From: Hibiscus mutabilis
Lineage: Eukaryota; Streptophyta; Magnoliopsida; Malvales; Malvaceae
Reading direction: 5' to 3'
DNA: 64,000 nucleotides
NCBI GenBank assembly: GCA_019671005.1
Contig: CM033747.1
Span: 22,471,188 to 22,535,187 of the forward strand
Shown here: positions 58,543-64,000 of the stretch, in pieces
Layout: every line of letters starts with the position of its first letter
Numbering within the stretch: position 1 is the stretch's first letter
Translations under genes and position numbers: made by a program
The notes under the pieces: generated by a model
The model's database searches: none
Seen by the model: the letters and a program-made list of their open reading frames with translations, nothing else
Told to the model about the DNA's origin: nothing

Positions 58543-59780
58543 TTATTCTCGAAGTTCTCTGAGTTCTACCTTTCTACCATTCCCTTTCTTGGAGAGAAAT
58601 TCTCTTTCGAGAAAAACTCCTGTTCGAGCAACAAACACTTTTTTCTCGATAGGATTATAGAAATAATACCCTTTAGTTTCTTTAGGATATCCTACAAAGA
58701 TGCATTTCTGAGATTTGGGTTCGATCTTTGTAGACATCTGATGTTTGACATAAGTTTCGCAGCCCCAAATCTTCATAAAAGACATACTAGGATGTTTCCT
58801 AGTCCATATCTCATATGGTGTCTTTTGAATCGATTTAGATGGAACACAGTTTAGTGTGAAAGCATCTATCTCAAGTGCATGTCCCCAAAAAGATGTCAGA
58901 AGATTGCTAAGACTTATCATCGATCGAACCATGTCTAACAAAGTTTGATTTCTCCTTTCAAAAAATCCATTCCACTGTGGTGTACCAGGTGGTGTAAGTT
59001 GTGAGACAATCCTACATTATTTCAGGAGTTCATCAAACTCTAAGCTCAAATATTCTCCACCTCGATCTGATCGAAGTAATTTAATAGTTTTGCCTAATTG
59101 GTTTTGTACTTCATTCTTGAACTCTTTGAACTTTTCAAGGGCTTCAGATTTATGGTGCATGAGGTAAACATACCCATACCAGCTGAAATCATCAGTGAAA
59201 GTAATGAAGTATTGGAAACCCCCTCTGGCTTGTGTATTCATTGGCCCACATACACCACTATGTATTAATCCTAATAAATCACTTGCTCGCTCACCTTTAC
59301 TATCAAAGGGAGCCTTAGTCATTTCCCCCAATAAGCAAGATTTGTATACATTAAATTGTTTGAAAACAAATGATCTAAAATTCCATCTTTATGGAGCTTC
59401 GATATACGTTTCGCACTTATATGGCCTAAACGACAGTGCCAAAGATAAGTTTGAGTTGAGTTGTTTGTTTTTGATATTTTATTATTTATGTTATAAATGG
59501 AATTATCTTGATCTAAAATGTAAAGGCCATTAACCAGTTGTGCCGATCCATAAAAAACATTACTGAGATAAAATGAACAACAATTATTCTTAATAATTAT
59601 CTCAAAGCCTATCTTGTCCAAACATGAAATAGAAATAATGTTCTTAGTCAAACTGGGCACAAAATAACAATCCTCTAAACATAAATCAAGTCCACTAGGT
59701 AAAGATAAAACATATGTCCCTATAGCTAAAGCAACTCTTGCTCCATTTCCATCTCGTAGGTCCACATCTCCTTTAACCAT
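58543..59780 (-). pseudogene. copia GAG-pre-integrase and integrase pseudogene
   Basis: 59,780-59,319 contains LWHCRLGHISAKRI (zinc-binding H/H/C pattern). 59,331-59,017 holds the integrase core: DLLGLIHSGVCGPMNTQARG, FTDDFSWYGYVYLM, LRSDRGGEYLS. 58,941-58,543 holds the rest (SFWGHALEIDAFTLNCVPSK, KCIFVGYPKETKGYYFYNP, VFLEREFLSK). A stop lies between 59,017 and 58,941, and GVCGPM replaces the catalytic-Asp pattern HSDVCGPM (Asp to Gly). Confidence 0.9.
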
Positions 59781-60454
59781 ATTCCTTCTCTTTTGTAGTC
59801 CCTATAAGAAGTACAAATGTGAGAACCACAACCGATATCCAATACCCAAGAAGTAGATGTTAATAAGTTAATATCAATAACATAAATACCTGAAACGGAC
59901 GTTCCGTTTTCTTTTGCCTTCTTGACCTCTTCAAGATAAACAGGGCAGTTCCTTTTCCAGTGTCTGATTTTGTTGTAGTGGAAACATTTTCCTTCCTTGC
60001 TTACTCCTCCTTTGGGTTTCAATGCATCATTTCCTTTGGGCTTGGCCTTGTCATTGCCTTTAGGCTTTGCCACTCCTTTTTTCTTGCTAATTTCCTTTTC
60101 CTTGCGGACCATCAGAATAGGCTTAGGTCCAACTTTTTTCATGTTACCTTCAGCAGTTCGTAACATGACGAGTAACTATGGCAAAGTCTTGTTAATCTCA
60201 TTCATGTTGAAATTAAGGACAAATTGACTAAAGCTATTTGGCAACGATTACAAAATAACATCAGTAGCTAACTCATCTTTGAGAGGGAATCCCAAGTTCT
60301 CCAGTGTTTGGATATAGCCCATCATCTTGATGACATGGGTTCCTACGGAGTATCCTTCAGCCATTTTGCATTGAAACAGAGCTTTTGAGGTCTCATACCT
60401 CTCTTGGTGTGCTTGCCCCTCATACAATTCCTTCTCAAGGTCTTTATTAGCCAT
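59726..60454 (-). pseudogene. copia gag C-terminus and protease pseudogene
   Basis: 60,454-60,248 (RYETSKALFQCKMAEGYSVG, IKMMGYIQTLENLGF) is gag. After a frame change, 60,166-59,726 has Lys-rich KPKGN repeats, the zinc knuckle CFHYNKIRHWKRNC in which the second Cys is Tyr, and the protease box WVLDIGCGSHIC in which the usual D-T-G reads D-I-G. Both changes suggest loss of function. Confidence 0.85.
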
Positions 60455-60587
60455 TCATGCATGCTTGCATTGTTTCCTTGGTGGACACGCTAGATTTCAT
60501 ATTTTGCTTAATTTTGTGGAAAAAGGGTGCTGCCGATAGTTGCTTTTGTGTGTGTGCAGAATCACTTGCCTAAACAAGGCTGGAACT

Positions 60588-60690
60588 AGTTGCTAAGGCA
60601 GTGCATAAAGGAGATGCCGACGCAGTTGCCAGGGCAATGCATGAAGGAGATGCTGAGCTAGTTGCCAGGGCAATTGTCGATAAGGGATAA
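60588..60690 (+). repeat. 36-bp repeat in U3 of LTR C
   Basis: Three units starting AGTTGCYARGGCARTGCAT, with AAGGAGATGC, at 60,588, 60,624 and 60,660 (the third shortened). Confidence 0.75.
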
Positions 60691-60913
60691 GATGATATGG
60701 CAGTCAAAATTGATGACTAGATAAACCCAAGATGACATGGAGCAAAGTTAAATCCCAAAGGAGTTTGATTTCCATGAATATGTTAAAGAGAAATTAAATT
60801 CGAAGAAGATAGGAGAAGATCTAGAAGGAATTTAAATATAATAAAGAATTATATTCTTTAAAAGTATTTAATTCCAACTTAACTTCCTCCTCAAAAAAGA
60901 TTTTGACCTAGCC

Positions 60914-60921
60914 CTATAAAT
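60914..60921 (+). promoter_or_regulatory. TATA box of LTR C
   Basis: CCCTATAAATTGAGGACC. Position and context equal the boxes in LTRs A and D. Confidence 0.6.
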
Positions 60922-61899
60922 TGAGGACCAAGCCATCAACTCCAAGGGAGAGCAAGTGAGAGATTTCGACAAGGGAGAGCAAAGGGGAGAGATTTCGACA
61001 AAGAAGCTTCAACCATTCCTCATCTTTTTCTTCTTTATTAGATTAGGTTTATGTTAGTAATTCTTTGTTTTGTTTTTCTTTGGAACCTAGCCATGAACTA
61101 AATCTATTTGGCTAAGGTTATTGTGTTTTGTGGTTGTGAGAAACAATTGGATTTTGTTTAGGTAATAAGAGTTTGCACTTTCAATTCAAGGTTTACTCAT
61201 TCTTGGTTTTTATTCTTGTTTGTGAGTGAATTGGGATAGGATCTCGTAACTCCATCTATTTATCTAATATCGGGAGAGTTAGATTCAAGAAACGAATGAG
61301 TATGGTCTTTATTCAATCTATTGATGGTGAAGATTAATCTCGCTTAGGAATAAGTTAAGGATTTCAACGGCTAAGAGGAGCGCAAGATTGGTTGTTGTTC
61401 ACCCTTGATTCACGCAGGGATGTATTGTCAAGGCATGCACAATTAGCTAGAGTTTCGACTTAGGGATAAGAAGAAACCATTGAAGAACGCTCCGCCGAAC
61501 CTTGAAGTTGCTGCCCAGCTGCCCAAATAGTTGCCCGGTAGTTGCCCAGACAACCATCGATTAGTTGCCAAGGCAACCCCGCTGCGCAAGTTGCCACGGC
61601 AACTGAGTTGCCCTTGCACCCTTTTACCAAGACGATCTAATTGGCTATCACTTCTCAACTCACGATAACCTGGCCTATTCTCTCTCATTTGATTACATAT
61701 TCTTTTACTTATTTGCTTTCTAGTTTAGTTGTTAGTTAAAACTCCTACAATTTTCTACTTGTGTTCTTTTACTTTTTACAGTGCAAGAGATTAGATTCTT
61801 GAAGTGGCACCAATCCCTGTGGAGACGATATCTTTTATACTATAACTTGCGACGTGTACACTTGCACAATTGTGGAGCACTTATTGTGTGCAACAAGTT

Positions 61900-61918
61900 T
61901 TTGGCACCGTTGCCGGGG
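61900..61918 (+). promoter_or_regulatory. Primer-binding site of element C, tRNA-Asp type
   Basis: TTTGGCACCGTTGCCGGGG shortly after the CA end of the LTR. This is the site form used by Athila-type elements and the best preserved of the three here. Confidence 0.8.
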
Positions 61919-62013
61919 ATTGGCAATAACAACTTTGTTTTTATTTTCTTGCACTTTTTATTTTTCTTGTTTAAGATTCAAAGGGTTAACAAACTTTGGT
62001 TTTGCATTGGTAT

Positions 62014-64000
62014 ATGACCAGGGCGAGACCGATTACACCAGAATATCCCTTTGATCCAGAAATTGAACGAACCTTGCAAAGACTTAGACGAAGGTTAAGA
62101 GCAGCAATGGCTAATCAAGACGGCAATATGAATCAAGATGTTCCAGCAGGAGGAGGATTGATTCTTGCACGAAACAGAACTATTCGAGACTATCTTGAAG
62201 AAGATCTTGAAGGACTTAATCCAGGATTTGTCACACCTAAAATTGAAGCCGACCACTTTGAGTTGAAACCGGTGATGTTCAATATGATCAGTACAATTGG
62301 TCAATTTGGCGGCTCAACAACTGAAGATGCACGACAACTTCTTAAATCTTTCCTCGAGATTTGCAATTCATTCAAAATACAAGGAGTCACCCTCGATGTT
62401 TTACGACTAAGATTATTCCCCTATTCACTGAGGGATAGGGAAAATGCTTGGTTGAATAGTATTCCTGCCGGATCAATAGGATCTTGGACAGATCTTTGTC
62501 GTGATTTCCTTGCTCGATTTAATTCTACAAATTTGACTGATAAGCTTCGTAATGAAGTTACTTCTTTTCGGCAGGCAGATGATGAATCCATGTACGAGGC
62601 TTGGGAGCGATATAGAGAACTTCTACACAAATGCCCCCTACACGGATTCCCAATGTGGACACAAGTAATAATGTTTTACAACGCTGTGAATACACCAACA
62701 AGGATGATGCTAGATGCCTCAACAAACGACATACTCATAGATAAGTCACCGGAGGAAGCAATGCAAATTCTAAACAGGCTTGCCAAGAATGATTATCAGT
62801 CCCATCTGCTAGAAGAGGAGGAGTTAGACGCCAAGCCACAATACATGAACTTGGACCATCAGACTCAATTTCGGCACAATTGGCCACTCTAACCAAGACG
62901 GTCAAGAACATGCAGAAACCAAACAACACACAGGAGGTTAAGGTAATGGATTCCTTTTGTGAGTTATGTGGTGGTAACCATGATTCTTCTGAATGTATGC
63001 AGAATCTAGAATCCAGCTTTTATGTGGGGAATTACAACCGGAACAACAATGTGATGTCCAATACATACAATCCAGCTTGGAAGAAGCACCCAAATTTTTC
63101 ATGGAGTAATCCCAACAATGCTCTAAATCAGAACAATCAGAATGTACAAGCATCGGGATTCCAGCAGAATATGCCACGACAACAGTTACCGCAACAACAA
63201 CCGACAACATCTAGTTCTTTGGAAAATTCTCTCAATGCTTTTATGTTGAAAACTGAATCTTATATCGCTGAGAATAGTAACTTCATAAAAATAACTGATG
63301 CTTTTATTAACAGGGCCGAGATGAGATTGCAAAACCAAGAGGCGACAATCAAATCATTGGAAAATCAAGTCGGACAATTTGCTCAAAACCTAAATACTAG
63401 ACCACAAGGAGGTTTACCTAGCGATACTGAAGTCGTAAGAGGAACTGACCATGAGCAATGTAAGGCGATCACCACTAGAAGTGGCCAACAACTTAAAGAG
63501 GCTCAAGCTCGCTCATCAAACAAAACTCTACAAAAAGAACAAGATGAACTCAGTGGCAAAGCCTCAGATGCTGAACCAGGAAATGTCGCGGCAACCAACG
63601 ATGGGTACGCCACGACAACCCCAGTTGATGATGCCTCGGCAACTCCAATTGCCCCATCAATGCCATCAATTAGGTTTTAGACCAATGAAAGGATCGAAGA
63701 TATCCGACTTCCACCACCATTCCCACAAAGGTTGAAGCCAAAAGCAAGAATATCAATTCAAGAAGTTTTTTGATATCCTAAAGCAAGTCCACATCAACTT
63801 GCCATTGGTTGAAGCAATTGAACAAATGCCGAACTATGCCAAGTTTCTCAAAGACATTGTGTCCAAGAGAACAAGGCTAGGAGAGTTTGAAACAGTTGCC
63901 GCAACAGAGGGATGCATGGCCATGTTGCACAATCGCATGCCACCCAAGTTGAAGGATCCTGGAAGTTTCACAATACCTTGTCCCATTAGAAATCACTATG
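62014..64000 (+). pseudogene. gag-protease of Athila-like element C, nearly readable, runs off the window
   Basis: The ATG at 62,014 (MTRARPITPEYPFDPEIE) is preferred over the ATG six codons upstream because element A has the same start. The frame to 62,892 contains the retrotransposon gag (capsid) domain (ARQLLKSFLEICNSF, LRLRLFPYSLRDRENAWLNS, FYNAVNTPTRMMLDAS). A one-base shift near 62,800 moves the reading to the frame of 62,880-63,680, with zinc knuckle CELCGGNHDSSEC and GQFAQNLNTRPQGGLPSD. An in-frame TAG at 63,678 and a further frame change near 63,760 precede the protease lead-in (LPPPFPQRLKP, MPNYAKFLKDIV, MPPKLKDPGSFTIPCPI). The downstream pol lies outside the window. Confidence 0.85.

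Larger units (their letters stand above)
55266..60514 (-). mobile_element. Ty1-copia retrotransposon, 5'-truncated
   Basis: In minus sense: gag, protease, integrase, RT, RNase H, a GGTGGGAGAT polypurine tract and a ~1.5-kb 3' LTR. The 5' LTR, primer site and gag start are missing, cut by the Athila-like LTR at about 60,515. Several stops and frame changes make it inactive. Domain content and order (integrase before RT) define it as copia. The left end of the LTR is placed by comparison with the fragment ending at 31,772. Confidence 0.85.
60515..61895 (+). repeat. 5' LTR of Athila-like element C
   Basis: About 1,381 bp, ending GTGCAACA two bases after which the primer site begins. The start at TGTGGAAAAAGGG is chosen from the length of LTRs A and B and the end of copia sequence, so it is approximate. 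It contains a 36-bp U3 repeat (60,588-60,690), a TATA box, a ~28-bp R-region repeat (60,951-61,008), a GTTGCC-rich block (61,488-61,615) and the U5 phrase CAATCCCTGTGGAGACGATA. Confidence 0.7.

Noticed and set aside
58175..60227. Long plus-strand frames across 58.2-60.2 kb
   Set aside because: They are antisense shadows of the copia gag-pol on the minus strand, which has clear domains.

Overview
The window looks like a eudicot nuclear chromosome, most likely Malvales (a cotton-like genome is my best guess). Support: a spliced plant-type gene with GT/AG introns, AT-rich intergenic DNA, and LTRs that begin TGTAACACCC and end GGGTGTTACA. The species is inferred, not shown. There is one recognisable host gene. 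Nearly everything else is layered, mostly decayed transposable-element DNA. I see no rRNA, tRNA, organelle insert or CRISPR array.

1-7,300: a complete minus-strand gene for 3-hydroxy-3-methylglutaryl-CoA lyase. It has eight coding exons that join in phase to 425 codons, plus a probable non-coding first exon about 2 kb upstream. An LTR-end remnant and a foldback element lie beyond its 3' end.

7,300-18,700: non-coding DNA with two SINE-like copies, two foldback (inverted-repeat) elements, and two probable solo LTRs inserted into those foldbacks (9,863-12,035 and 13,358-17,818).

18,668-22,889: a complete minus-strand LTR retrotransposon with a perfect 5-bp target duplication, a tRNA-iMet primer site and a polypurine tract. 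Between its LTRs it holds only a decayed gag plus coiled-coil region and no pol, so it is non-autonomous. Its LTRs share a palindrome-like GTACCGGTAC motif cluster with the unrelated solo LTR at 9,863-12,035.

22,890-33,900: foldback elements, hAT-like degenerate GGTTCGGGT tracts, a GGTTTATGG-rich repeat field, a copia LTR fragment, a gypsy LTR fragment and an 85-bp minisatellite.

33,960-55,265: nested Ty3-gypsy wreckage. It includes a Tat-like integrase remnant, an Athila-like element (+) carrying a 5.5-kb solo LTR inside its extra ORF, another Athila LTR, a truncated LTR, an Athila-like element (-), and a Tat-like protease/RT/RNase H remnant (-).

55,266-60,514: a 5'-truncated Ty1-copia element (-) with its 3' LTR and all pol domains, broken by several frame changes. 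60,515-64,000: the 5' part of a younger Athila-like element (+) with LTR, primer site and a nearly readable gag, running off the window.

The genes do not form a pathway. HMG-CoA lyase is a single mitochondrial catabolic enzyme. The other coding traces are retrotransposon gag and pol fragments.
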